Notes under the pieces: model-generated | Databases searched by the model: none | What the model was told of the DNA's origin: nothing | What the model saw: only the letters and a program-made list of their open reading frames with translations | Program-made: the position numbers and the translations under genes | Shown here: positions 53,538 through 61,516 of the stretch, in pieces | Layout: each line of letters starts with the position of its first letter | How positions within the stretch are numbered: position 1 is the stretch's first letter | NCBI GenBank assembly: GCA_963837105.1 | Contig: CAWIMG010000026.1 | Span: 248,001-312,000 of the forward strand | Direction of reading: 5' to 3' | Length of the DNA: 64,000 nt | Source: UBA9676 sp963837105 | Lineage (GTDB): Bacteria; Actinomycetota; Actinomycetes; Streptosporangiales; Streptosporangiaceae

Positions 53538-54467
53538 ATGTGCGGAATCGCCGGCATCATTCACCGCACCGGGCCGGGCGACATCGGCAGCGAGATGACC
53601 AGGATGCTTCAGTCCATGAAGCACCGCGGCCCGGATTCCAGCGGCTTCGCGCTCTACGGCCCGCCCAGCGACCTGCTCGTCATGCGCGTCAAGCTGGCTG
53701 ACCCGAACGAGGTACGCGATGTCGGCTGGGCCGAGCGGCTGGAGCGGCACCGCGACGAGGTGGAGCACCGGCTGGCCAAGATCGGCGCCATGGTCAACGT
53801 GCTGCACGGCGACCAGGACTATGCCTACCGGGTCACGTTCCGCTACAGCGGTGACCTCAAGCCGCTGGCCGACTATATCGAGGACGTGCCCGGGTGCGAG
53901 GTCCTGTCGCTCGGCCACTCGCTGGAGATCATCAAGGACCTCAGCGACGCGGAGAGCGTCGCTGAGCGCTACCACCTGGCAGGCTTCACCGGCACCCACG
54001 CGATCGGCCACGTCCGGATGGCCACCGAGTCGGACGTGGACATCTCGGGCGCGCACCCGTACTGGGCCTACCCGTTCTCGGACATCGCCGTGGTGCACAA
54101 CGGGCAGCTGACGAACTACCACATGTGGCGCCGCAGGCTGGAGCGTCTGGGTCACCGCTTCCAGTCCGAATGCGACTCCGAGATCATCGCTGTCTACCTG
54201 GCACAGAAGATGGACGACGGGCTGTCGCTGGAGACCGCGATGAAGCAGAGCCTGGATGAGCTGGACGGCGTTTTCACCTATCTGGTGGTGACGGGCGACT
54301 CGCTCGGCATGGCCAAGGATGAGATGGCCGCCAAGCCGCTGGTGCTCTACGAGTCGCCGGAACTGGTGGCGCTCGCCTCCGAGGAGGTCGCGATCCGCGC
54401 CGTGCTCGGCCGCGAGATCGACACCTACGACCCCTACGAGCGGGAAGTGCTGGTGTGGAGCCGGTGA
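53538..54467 (+). CDS. mgsA: Class II glutamine-amidotransferase-like subunit of N-methylglutamate synthase (GlxB-like)
   Basis: 309 residues. ATG 53538 is the right start because the class II nucleophile must be Cys2 (MCGIAGIIHRTG); a TTG nine bases upstream would bury it. KHRGPDSSGFALYG, GTHAIGHVRMATESDVDISGAHPYWAYPFSDIAVVHNGQLTNYHMWRRRLERLGHRFQSECDSEIIAVYLAQ are the family's loops, containing the Arg, Asn and Asp that fix glutamine. This corresponds to the N-terminal piece of glutamate synthase. A ribosome site AGAGGGG is 11 bases upstream. It is 36 bases after the GMA-synthetase-like stop and overlaps the next gene. In NMGS the glutaminase part acts on gamma-glutamylmethylamide. Confidence 0.84.
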   Translation: MCGIAGIIHRTGPGDIGSEMTRMLQSMKHRGPDSSGFALYGPPSDLLVMRVKLADPNEVRDVGWAERLERHRDEVEHRLAKIGAMVNVLHGDQDYAYRVTFRYSGDLKPLADYIEDVPGCEVLSLGHSLEIIKDLSDAESVAERYHLAGFTGTHAIGHVRMATESDVDISGAHPYWAYPFSDIAVVHNGQLTNYHMWRRRLERLGHRFQSECDSEIIAVYLAQKMDDGLSLETAMKQSLDELDGVFTYLVVTGDSLGMAKDEMAAKPLVLYESPELVALASEEVAIRAVLGREIDTYDPYEREVLVWSR

Positions 54468-55246
54468 AGATCTCCTACGACGCCCGCGGCCTGGCCGAGC
54501 CCAACGCCCAGGCACCGAGAACCGCGACGGTCACCCCCGACGTGGACGGCGCCACGGCCGTCTTCGACGCGGCCGAGCTGACCACCCGGCAGATCAACCT
54601 GGAGCTCCGCCGCCTCGTCTACGACGAGGGCATCGGTGACGTGACTATCCTCAACCCGGGCGCGAAACACTCCATCGCGGTGGGCATCCTGACCCGCTGC
54701 CGGATCACCATCGATGGCAGCCTCGGCTACTTCGGCTGCGGGCTCATCGACGGGCCGGAGATCCATGTGAAGGGGCGCGTCGGCTGGTCGGTGGCCGAGA
54801 ACATGATGTCGGGCGTGGTGGTCATCGACAAGAACGCCGGCTCCCTGACCGGCGCGGCGCTGCGCGGCGGTGATCTCGTGGTCCGCGGCGATGTCGGCGC
54901 CCGCTCCGGCATCGACCAGAAGGGCGGCACCATCATCGTCGGCGGCAACGCGGGCATGATGACCGGGTTCATGTTGCAGCGCGGCCGCCAGATCGTCTGC
55001 GGCAACGTGGGCGGCGGCCTGGGCGACTCGATGTACGACGGCACGATCTACGTGGGCGGCAAGATCACTTCGCTGGGCGTGGACTGCGTCGAGGCGGAGC
55101 TGACTGCCGACGACGATGAGTTCCTCGCCCGGAAGCTGCGCATCTACGGGATCGAGCCGCCCGGCGCATTCCGCAAGTTCGTCTGCGGGCGCATGCTCTG
55201 GAACTACGACAACCTGGAGCCGGCCGAACGCAAGCTGGTCCTGTGA
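54464..55246 (+). CDS. mgsB: Glutamate-synthase alpha-subunit beta-helix-domain protein (GlxC-like, NMGS subunit B)
   Basis: About 260 residues. It is the GXGXG right-handed beta-helix found at the C-terminus of GltB, here as a free subunit: GGDLVVRGDVGARSGIDQKGGTIIVGGNAGMMTGFMLQRGRQIVCGNVGGGLGDSMYDGTIYVGG. The N-terminal DAAELTTRQINLELRRLVYDEGI precedes it. The start is GTG 54464, overlapping the mgsA stop as GTGA; GTG 54455 nine bases upstream is in frame. The domain is structural and scaffolds the other two subunits. Directly coupled to mgsA and followed by mgsC 15 bases on. Confidence 0.84.
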   Translation: MKISYDARGLAEPNAQAPRTATVTPDVDGATAVFDAAELTTRQINLELRRLVYDEGIGDVTILNPGAKHSIAVGILTRCRITIDGSLGYFGCGLIDGPEIHVKGRVGWSVAENMMSGVVVIDKNAGSLTGAALRGGDLVVRGDVGARSGIDQKGGTIIVGGNAGMMTGFMLQRGRQIVCGNVGGGLGDSMYDGTIYVGGKITSLGVDCVEAELTADDDEFLARKLRIYGIEPPGAFRKFVCGRMLWNYDNLEPAERKLVL

Positions 55247-55261
55247 GAGGCAGAGCCTAAC

Positions 55262-56674
55262 GTGAGCGCGATCGAAGATGGCGGGAAGGCCGTCCTTGGG
55301 CACAGCAGCATCTTCACGCCCGAGGTGATCAACGACATCCACGTGAAGGCCGAACTCGGCCGCTACCGGATGCGCGGATTCTCGATGTTCAAGCCCATCC
55401 CGCACTGGGACCAGCTGATGTTCCTGCCCGGCACGCTGACCCGGTTCGTCATCGAGGGCTACCGGGAGAAATGCGTGACCAGGACCGTTCTCGGCGCGCG
55501 CTTCGCCAAGCATCCGCTCGAACTGGACATCCCCGTCTACATCACCGGGATGAGCTTCGGGGCACTGTCCCTGGAGGCCAAGATGGCGCTGGCCAAGGGC
55601 GCCTCGATGGCCGGCACCGCGACCTGCTCCGGCGAAGGTGGCATGATCCCACCCGAGCGGGACCTGTCGACCAAGTGGTACTACCAGGTCATCCAGAGCC
55701 GCTACGGGTTCAACCCGCACCACCTCATGCTCGCTGACGGCGTCGAGTTCTTCATCGGGCAGGGCTGCAAGGTCGGGCTGGGTGGCCACCTGATGGGACA
55801 GAAGGTCACCGAGCAGGTGGCGGAGATGCGGTCGCTGCCGGCCGGGATCGACCAGCGGAGCCCGGCCCGCCACCCAGACTGGCTGGGTCCCGATGACCTG
55901 TCCCTGAAAGTCCAGGAGGTCCGCGAGGCGACCGACTACCAGGTCCCGATCCAGCTGAAGCTGGGCGCGGCCCGTGTCTACGACGACGTCCGGATGGCAG
56001 CTAAATGCGGGCCGGACATCATTTACCTCGACGGCGCGGAGGGCGGTACCGGAGCCGGGCCGCATATCGCCGCCGAGGAGACCGGCATCCCGCTGATGGC
56101 AGCCATCCCGGAGGCCCGGCGCGCACTTGAAGACGTCGGCCTCGTTGACGAGATCGACCTGGTGGTGGCTGGCGGCATCCGCAACGGCGCTGACGTCGCC
56201 AAGTGCCTGGCACTCGGCGCGAAGGCGGTCGCGATCGGGCACTCCGCGCTGATGGCGCTGAACTGCAACAAGGAGATCCCCGGCGTCACCGATTACGAGG
56301 GCACGGTGGGCGTGCCCGCGGGCCGTTGCTACCACTGCCATACCGGGCGCTGCCCGGTCGGCATCACCACCCAGGATCCCGAGTTGCGCAAGCGGCTGGA
56401 CGTGGACGAGGCGGCCGGGCGGGTGTTCAACTTCCTGCACACGCTCACGCTCGAGACGCAGATGCTGGCACGCGCGTGCGGCAAGACCGACGTGCACAGT
56501 CTGGAGCCGGAGGACCTGTGCGCGCTGACCGTCGAGGCCGCCGCCATGGCCCGGGTGCCGCTGGCCGGCACCGACTACATCCCGGGCAGGACCGAGGAGC
56601 GTGCACTGGCCGAGATCAAGGCCCTGCTGGGGAAGCTAGGCGACGACGGCAGGAGCGGAGCACGCGATGTCTGA
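55262..56674 (+). CDS. mgsC: Glutamate-synthase FMN/3Fe-4S catalytic subunit-like (GlxD-like, NMGS subunit C)
   Basis: 470 residues. The FMN barrel of GltB: VYITGMSFGALSLEAKMALAKGASMAGTATCSGEGGMIPPE, KVGLGGHLMGQKVTEQVAEMRSLPAGIDQRSPARHPDW, IIYLDGAEGGTGAGPHIAAEETGIPLMAAI and VVAGGIRNGADVAKCLALGAKAVAIG. The iron-sulfur Cys triad lies in GRCYHCHTGRCPVGITTQDP. GTG 55262 follows AGAGGCAGAGCC. The reaction proposed is reductive transfer of methylamine to 2-oxoglutarate, giving N-methylglutamate; the family otherwise makes glutamate. The stop overlaps the next gene's start (ATGTCTGA). Specificity for methylamine is inferred from the linked mgdABCD-like and gmaS-like genes. Confidence 0.86.
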   Translation: MSAIEDGGKAVLGHSSIFTPEVINDIHVKAELGRYRMRGFSMFKPIPHWDQLMFLPGTLTRFVIEGYREKCVTRTVLGARFAKHPLELDIPVYITGMSFGALSLEAKMALAKGASMAGTATCSGEGGMIPPERDLSTKWYYQVIQSRYGFNPHHLMLADGVEFFIGQGCKVGLGGHLMGQKVTEQVAEMRSLPAGIDQRSPARHPDWLGPDDLSLKVQEVREATDYQVPIQLKLGAARVYDDVRMAAKCGPDIIYLDGAEGGTGAGPHIAAEETGIPLMAAIPEARRALEDVGLVDEIDLVVAGGIRNGADVAKCLALGAKAVAIGHSALMALNCNKEIPGVTDYEGTVGVPAGRCYHCHTGRCPVGITTQDPELRKRLDVDEAAGRVFNFLHTLTLETQMLARACGKTDVHSLEPEDLCALTVEAAAMARVPLAGTDYIPGRTEERALAEIKALLGKLGDDGRSGARDV

Positions 56675-57143
56675 CGAGCGCGTGGCCGCGGCGGATGGCC
56701 AGCCGGCGGACCACGGCCGGCGGCTCACCACGAAGATCGGCATCGACACCGAGGAGCTGACCGGGCGCACCTTCCCGTACCAGTTCGACCGCTCGCTGGT
56801 GGAGGATGTCGATCTGGTGGCGGCCACGCCGGGAGCGGACATCAACTGGCTGGAAGACGTGCAGCTCATGCAGGAGGACGACGTTCCCGCTGTCTTTGAC
56901 CGCTACACCAACGCGTTCCTCAAGATCTACTTCGAGATCCCGGCCGGCCGCGAGGATGAGTACGCGCGCAAGGTCCTCATCACTCACCTGCGCGAGGGCA
57001 ACTCCTACGGCATCTGGCTCAAGGGCAGGCACGCGAAGTTTCCCCAGCCGGAACTTGGCCCCTGGCGGGAGGACTCCCCCGTGGTGGGTGAGAACTGGGA
57101 GCCGCCCGTGCACACGGACACCGAACGGCCGGCCGGCCACTAG
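56667..57143 (+). CDS. Unknown 158-aa protein translationally coupled to mgsC
   Basis: I do not recognise a family. The start ATG 56667 overlaps the mgsC stop by eight bases (ATGTCTGA), so it is made with mgsC and likely serves the same pathway. The protein is acidic and soluble: a disordered first ~20 residues, then LTTKIGIDTEELTGRTFPYQFDRSLVEDVDLV, an acidic DINWLEDVQLMQEDDVPAVFDRYTNAFLKIYFEIPAGREDEYARKVLITHLREGN, SYGIWLKGRHAKFP and a Pro-rich tail. There are no Cys residues or membrane helices. It could be an extra NMGS subunit, an electron-transfer adaptor or a stability factor. No terminator is evident before it. Confidence 0.75.
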   Translation: MSDERVAAADGQPADHGRRLTTKIGIDTEELTGRTFPYQFDRSLVEDVDLVAATPGADINWLEDVQLMQEDDVPAVFDRYTNAFLKIYFEIPAGREDEYARKVLITHLREGNSYGIWLKGRHAKFPQPELGPWREDSPVVGENWEPPVHTDTERPAGH

Positions 57144-57201
57144 CCGTAGTCCAGCGCGGGCGGAGGTTCCGGTCACGGCCGGCGAGGGAACCCACTGAGG
57201 T

Positions 57202-57609
57202 ATGGGATCACGCGACGGGACGCCGCGCGTCAGACGCTGGCAGCGGCGGCGGGCAGGCGGGGCCCTGCCGACCGTCCGTGACCTCGATGAGCTGGACCGG
57301 CCGGAGGAGTTTTACCGGCCGCCGCCCAGCAGGGCCAAGGACGCGCTGGGCGCGGCGATGACGATCGCGATCATAGGCGTCATTTTCCTGTTCGTGACCA
57401 ATAGCCTGGCCAGCCCGTGCCTGGCAGCGCCGAAGCCGCGGACCGGTCCGGGTGCCTGCTCCGGCATAACCTCCATCGCCAGTCATATTCGAGGGATCGT
57501 GACCCTGTGCGTCATCGGCTGCGCCGCGCTGGCGGTGGCGGCCTTCATCTGGTACATGCTCTGGGGATACAAGGCGAACAGGCTGACCGGAGGCGATCGG
57601 GGCGGCTAG
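57202..57609 (+). CDS. Small membrane protein, two helices
   Basis: 135 residues. A basic, Pro-rich start (TPRVRRWQRRR) and VRDLDELDRPEEFYRPPPSRAKDALG precede helix 1 (GAAMTIAIIGVIFLFVTNSLA). A ~30-residue external loop carries two Cys (PCLAAPKPRTGPGACSG), followed by helix 2 (GIVTLCVIGCAALAVAAFIWYML) and a basic tail. ATG 57202 is the start; the ribosome site is weak. The stop overlaps the convergent P450 gene by four bases. It is 58 bases after the mgs-linked gene on the same strand but need not be part of that operon. Function unknown. Confidence 0.6.
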   Translation: MGSRDGTPRVRRWQRRRAGGALPTVRDLDELDRPEEFYRPPPSRAKDALGAAMTIAIIGVIFLFVTNSLASPCLAAPKPRTGPGACSGITSIASHIRGIVTLCVIGCAALAVAAFIWYMLWGYKANRLTGGDRGG

Positions 57610-58805
57610 GCCGTGGACACAGCCTGGCGGCCCGGCGTGAAGGCCAGCGGCAGCCGGGCTGGCCCAGTGTTGCCGCTGCGCGGCAGCCAGACCGCGGTCC
57701 CGGACACCCGTGGCTCGTGCAGCCGCTGGGCGAGCACCGCCAGGGCCACGCTCATGTCCGCGCGCGCCACGAGATGACCCAGGCAGTAGTGGATGCCGCC
57801 GCCGAAGGCCAGGTGCAGGGGCCGGCTGGGAGCGGTGATGTCGAACGCCAGCTGCTCGCCCGCTCGCGGGTCGGTGCCCGCTGACTCGCACAGCAGGTGA
57901 ATGGTGGTGCCGGCGTTGATGGCGAGCCCGTCGAAGGTGAAGTCCGTGAGCGCCTCCCGGGTGACCCAGGTCGTGGTCGGGCTGACCCGCATGACCTCCT
58001 CAACCGCGGCGGGTGCCAGGCCGGGGCGCTGCCCGAGCAGCCGCCACTGACCGGGATGTTCGATGAACACCTGCATGGCCAGGCCCAGCTGGTTGCGGGT
58101 GGTATCGAAGCCACCGAACATCAGCAGCACCAGCGTGTCCCGCAGCTCAGCCTCGCTGAGCCGGTCGTCCTCGATGTGCGCCCGGACCAGGCTGGTCACG
58201 CAGTCCTCCCGGGGCGTGGCCCGGCGGTCCGCGATCTGCGCATCGGCGTACGCGTAGAGCCGCCCCAGCGCGGCTTCGATCTGTTCCAGGTGCTGCTGGA
58301 TCCGGACCCCCATCGCCAGGCCCACGACCGCCGAATCGCGCGCGATCACCGGCCACTCCTGCTCCGGGATACCCAGCATGGCGGTGATGACGCGCGCCGC
58401 ATACGGATCCGCGAATTCGGCCATGAACTCGCACCGGCCTGGCTTGGCGAAGGAGTCCACCAGCTCATGCGCCAGCTGCCGGAAACGCGGCTCCATCGCG
58501 GCCACCAGCCGCCGCGAGAACGCGGGGTTCAGCAGCCTGCGCAGGCGCTGATGATCCGCCCCTTCCTTGTTCAGCACCCAGCCCGCCCACCAGTCAGCGA
58601 ACAGCCCGGAGGTAATGCCATGGTGGGCTGGCCACGCGGAACTCCCCTGCCGCAGCCGAGGGTGCCGGATCAGCCGGCTGGCCTGATCATGACGCAACAC
58701 CGCCAGGCCGTAGCTGGTATGGGCGTACCAGCTCTCCTCCCTGGCCCGGTGCACCTCATCAGAGGTGACCGAGAAGCCAGGATCGGCGAGCTCGAAAAAC
58801 GCCAC
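57606..58805 (-). CDS. Cytochrome P450
   Basis: 399-residue soluble bacterial P450. The I-helix oxygen motif is LMFGGFDTTRNQLGLAMQ, the K-helix Glu-x-x-Arg is in AAVEEVMRVSP, and the heme loop is FGGGIHYCLGHLVAR with Cys341 as thiolate ligand. WAGWVLNKEGADHQRLRRLLNPAFS is the C-helix with the heme-propionate His/Arg. ATG 58805 is the natural start. It begins eight bases after the Usp stop on the same strand, so the two may be co-transcribed. No ferredoxin or ferredoxin reductase gene is adjacent. Substrate unknown. Confidence 0.92.
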   Translation of the reverse strand: MAFFELADPGFSVTSDEVHRAREESWYAHTSYGLAVLRHDQASRLIRHPRLRQGSSAWPAHHGITSGLFADWWAGWVLNKEGADHQRLRRLLNPAFSRRLVAAMEPRFRQLAHELVDSFAKPGRCEFMAEFADPYAARVITAMLGIPEQEWPVIARDSAVVGLAMGVRIQQHLEQIEAALGRLYAYADAQIADRRATPREDCVTSLVRAHIEDDRLSEAELRDTLVLLMFGGFDTTRNQLGLAMQVFIEHPGQWRLLGQRPGLAPAAVEEVMRVSPTTTWVTREALTDFTFDGLAINAGTTIHLLCESAGTDPRAGEQLAFDITAPSRPLHLAFGGGIHYCLGHLVARADMSVALAVLAQRLHEPRVSGTAVWLPRSGNTGPARLPLAFTPGRQAVSTA

Positions 58806-58813
58806 GGTACCGG

Positions 58814-59518
58814 TCAGCGAACGACCAGCACCGGACGGTCGGCCAGGTGGATCACCTTGTGCGCGGTGCTGCCCAGGATGAGCCCGGCCAGATCGCCCCG
58901 GCCGCGGCAGCCCATCACGATCACCTTCACATCATGCCGCTTGGCATCCTCGACGATCTCGCGGGCAGCGTGGCCGAAGACCGCGCCCCGCACCTCCCCA
59001 TGTGCCGCCACGCCCGCCTCGGTCAGTGACGTGACCGCGCTGTCCACCGCCGCCGTCGCGTCGCTGTCCGATTCGGCCGGTACCAGGCCGCCCAGCTGGG
59101 TGTGCTCGTGTTCCCTGAGGTGGAGCACCCATACCTCGGCCTTGGACATGGCCGCCAGTTCCCTGGCCGCAGCGACCACACGGTCCGAAACGGGCGAGTG
59201 ATCGATGGCCACCAGAATTCTCTCGTACATCAGCCGGCCCCATTCTCTGGCAGCCGCATGGCCGAAAATGGTGCCCCGCACCTCCCCGTGTGCGTCCACA
59301 CCAGATTCGGTCAGCGACTTGACCGCGCCGTCCACGGCCGATGTCGCGTCGCTGTCCGATTCCGTCGGCACCAGGCCACCCAGCCGGGTGGATTCGTGCT
59401 CCCTGAGGTGGAGCACCCACACCTCGGCTCTGGACATGGCCGCCAGCTCTCTGGCCGCGGCAAGCACCCGGTCCGTCACAGCCGAGTGGTCGACGGCCAC
59501 GAGAATCCTCTCGTACAT
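58814..59518 (-). CDS. Universal stress protein made by fusion of two near-identical Usp copies
   Basis: 234 residues. Residues 1-89 (MYERILVAVDHSAVTDRVLAA ... RGTIFGHAA) and 97-185 (MYERILVAIDHSPVSDRVVAA ... RGAVFGHAA) are nearly the same. Only the second copy has the C-terminal part with the nucleotide motif VIVMGCRGRGDLAGLILGSTAHKVIHLADRPVLVV. The linker AREWGRL is encoded by what looks like the old 5' leader of the second copy: CCAGAGAATGGGG..GATGTACGAG occurs before both ATGs. So two tandem usp genes appear to have fused after loss of the first copy's 3' end. ATG 59518 is the start. Tandem Usps bind ATP and act in stress survival; here only one site should bind. Confidence 0.85.
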   Translation of the reverse strand: MYERILVAVDHSAVTDRVLAAARELAAMSRAEVWVLHLREHESTRLGGLVPTESDSDATSAVDGAVKSLTESGVDAHGEVRGTIFGHAAAREWGRLMYERILVAIDHSPVSDRVVAAARELAAMSKAEVWVLHLREHEHTQLGGLVPAESDSDATAAVDSAVTSLTEAGVAAHGEVRGAVFGHAAREIVEDAKRHDVKVIVMGCRGRGDLAGLILGSTAHKVIHLADRPVLVVR

Positions 59519-59546
59519 CTGCCGACCCCCATTCTCTGGCGAATGG
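58964..59546 (-). repeat. ~290-bp tandem duplication covering usp leader and first 89 codons
   Basis: The unit at 59252-59546 (leader plus codons 1-89) repeats at 58964-59257 with only scattered differences, including the 28-29-base leader before each ATG (59518 and 59230). The shared non-coding leader shows duplication of a whole gene start, not of a protein domain alone. Confidence 0.8.
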
Positions 59547-59636
59547 CCTGTCTGGTGGGCCATTCCTGTCTCTACGATGACGGCCGGACGTCCACCGTTC
59601 CAGGGTCGTTCGTCCGGAGATTCGGCGGCGGGCAGC

Positions 59637-60374
59637 TCATGCACCGTCAGCCCGGCGCCCCCGGTCGGCGAGATCCAGCCACGCGGTGAACATTTCCACC
59701 GCAGTCCGCGCCATCGACTCCCGGGCGGCCGCAAAGGCCGCCGCTAGCTGCTGGAACCCACCCGCACCCAGCACAGCTTCGGCCGACTTCTGGTAGGCGG
59801 GCACCAGCCGCCACTCAGCAAGCATCGAGTCGGTGACCTCGACGTGGAACTGGACGGCGTAGGCGACCTTACCGAACCTAAATGCCTGATTCGGGTAGTC
59901 CGCCGACCGCGCCAGATGAGCCGCGCCCGGGGGAATCGCGAATGTGTCGCCATGCCACTGCAGGGCCGGGAAGTGGCTGCCGAGCACGCCGAAGACTGGA
60001 TCGGCCCGCCCGGGACCCGTCACCCCCACCGGCAGGACGCCGACCTCCGGCAGATCTCCGGTGCGGACTTCCGCGCCGAGGCTCGCGGCCAGCAGCTGTG
60101 CGCCAAGACATACCCCCAGGTAGGGCGTGCCGGCCCGAACCACCGCCGCGATCCACTGCTTCTCCGTGGCGAGCCAGGGATGTGCGGTCTCGTCATAGGC
60201 ACCCATTGGCCCGCCCATCGCCAGCACGAGGGCAGCCTCGCGCCAGTCGGGCAGCTCATCACCTTCATCCAGCTCGACTGTCTGGACCGCGAAGCCGCGG
60301 TCAGCCAGCAGGCCGGAAAACAGCCCCGGCGGCTCACACCGGATGTGCTGGAGCACGTACGCGGTCCTGCGCAT
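59637..60374 (-). CDS. Class I glutamine amidotransferase domain protein
   Basis: 245 residues. The Cys-His-Glu triad of class I GATases is visible: Cys89 in TPYLGVCLGAQLLAASLGAEV, then AVQFHVEVTDSML with His and Glu. LVLAMGGPMGAYDETAHPWLATEK is the oxyanion segment (GGPMG) of GMP-synthase-like free-standing GATases. ATG 60374 is the start. Free-standing members hydrolyse gamma-glutamyl amides. In this neighbourhood a role in gamma-glutamyl-amine turnover would fit but is unproven, as the gene is 2.5 kb from the mgs genes and on the other strand. Confidence 0.85.
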   Translation of the reverse strand: MRRTAYVLQHIRCEPPGLFSGLLADRGFAVQTVELDEGDELPDWREAALVLAMGGPMGAYDETAHPWLATEKQWIAAVVRAGTPYLGVCLGAQLLAASLGAEVRTGDLPEVGVLPVGVTGPGRADPVFGVLGSHFPALQWHGDTFAIPPGAAHLARSADYPNQAFRFGKVAYAVQFHVEVTDSMLAEWRLVPAYQKSAEAVLGAGGFQQLAAAFAAARESMARTAVEMFTAWLDLADRGRRADGA

Positions 60375-60610
60375 CCGCCTCCGTCCCGTCCTGTGATCGC
60401 ACCCGGCCAGCGGGTGGGCTGCGAGGAGGCTAACACGGCCGACCCTGCCTGGCAGATGGCGCGAAAGCTGCTAATCGTGCCAGTCTGCGGGTTCAGCGGC
60501 AGACTGATCGCGCTCCAGTTGGGCGCTCGGCAGCTGTGGTGCAACTCGGTGATGGTGAGGCAGTGGCAGGACGCGACCCCCTGTCCGGTGGCCAGGACCG
60601 GCTCGCTGGC

Positions 60611-61495
60611 ATGGCCGGACTCCTGGCTCGCTTTCTCCTGCCCCTGGTTCTGATCTTCGCTGGGCTGGGGGTCGTCTTTCCCGGTCCCGGGCGGCACCTG
60701 GATGCCCAGAGAGCGATCCTGATGACCTTGGCGGTGCTGGTGTTCTGCACCGGCGCGTCCGTGACGTTCGCCGAGATCAAGGGCATGCGCGCGGCTTCGG
60801 CGCGGATAGTGCTGGTGCTGGCCGCCACGACCGTCATCCTGCCGGTGCTGGCCTGGCTCGCCAGCAGGCTCGTCAGCGAGCCGGCACTGCGAGGCGGGGT
60901 GCTCGCCGCTGGTGTTGCCCCGGTGGAAGTGGCATCCGTGGCGCTCACCGGTATGGCGGCAGGGGAGGTCGCCGTGGCAGCTGGCCTGCTGATCGCGTCG
61001 ACGCTGCTGACCGTTCTCCTCGCTGGACCGATCCTGGGGGTTCTCGGCGCCCATTCCGCGGTGTCGCAGCTTGGGCTGCTATCCACGCTTGCCCTGGTGG
61101 TGGCTCTGCCACTGATTGCGGGCTGCTCGATGCGCACCCTCGACCCTTTCCGCGGGCGCGAGCGCTCCCTACTCGAGATCCTGGGAACGGTCTGCCTGCT
61201 GCTGCTGCTCTGGGAGATTGCCAGCCAGCTGCGGCTCGAGGCCAGCGACATCCTGGCCGCCGGTGCCCTGCTCGCCTATCTTGCTGGCGCCGCGGTGCTG
61301 GGATGGCTGCTGGCGCTCGGTGTGCCGCCGCGGCGGCGCACCGCTCTCGTCCTGCCGACCGCCATGCGGGACTTCGCCGTGGCGGCGGGCATCGCCGCTA
61401 GTGCGTTCGGCGTCGCCGCCGCCCCGCTGGGGATCTACGGGGTCATCGTGCTGGTCTTCGGCGCCATCGTGGTCCAGATGTCCAGACGACGCTGA
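60611..61495 (+). CDS. BASS-type (bile acid:sodium symporter-like) transporter
   Basis: About 294 residues from ATG 60611 (MAGLLARFLLPLVLIFAG), nine or ten helices. The family's cross-over segments are FCTGASVTFAEIKGMRAAS and LAAGVAPVEVASVALTGMAAGEVAVAAGLLIASTLLTVLLAGPI, and later ALVLPTAMRDFAVAAGIAASAFG. PVEVASV corresponds to the unwound helix 4 with a Na+-site Glu. In-frame sequence upstream to 60536 exists but is hydrophilic. The gene is divergent from the amidotransferase gene. Likely a sodium-coupled organic-anion importer; substrate unknown. Confidence 0.75.
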   Translation: MAGLLARFLLPLVLIFAGLGVVFPGPGRHLDAQRAILMTLAVLVFCTGASVTFAEIKGMRAASARIVLVLAATTVILPVLAWLASRLVSEPALRGGVLAAGVAPVEVASVALTGMAAGEVAVAAGLLIASTLLTVLLAGPILGVLGAHSAVSQLGLLSTLALVVALPLIAGCSMRTLDPFRGRERSLLEILGTVCLLLLLWEIASQLRLEASDILAAGALLAYLAGAAVLGWLLALGVPPRRRTALVLPTAMRDFAVAAGIAASAFGVAAAPLGIYGVIVLVFGAIVVQMSRRR

Positions 61496-61516
61496 CAGAC
61501 CGGATGGTGCCCTCGC

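Noticed and set aside
52380..54515. 711-codon minus-strand open frame across the GMA-synthetase-like and mgsA genes
   Set aside because: Antisense shadow: it spans two well-supported genes and their gap, and the translated product has no recognisable domain.
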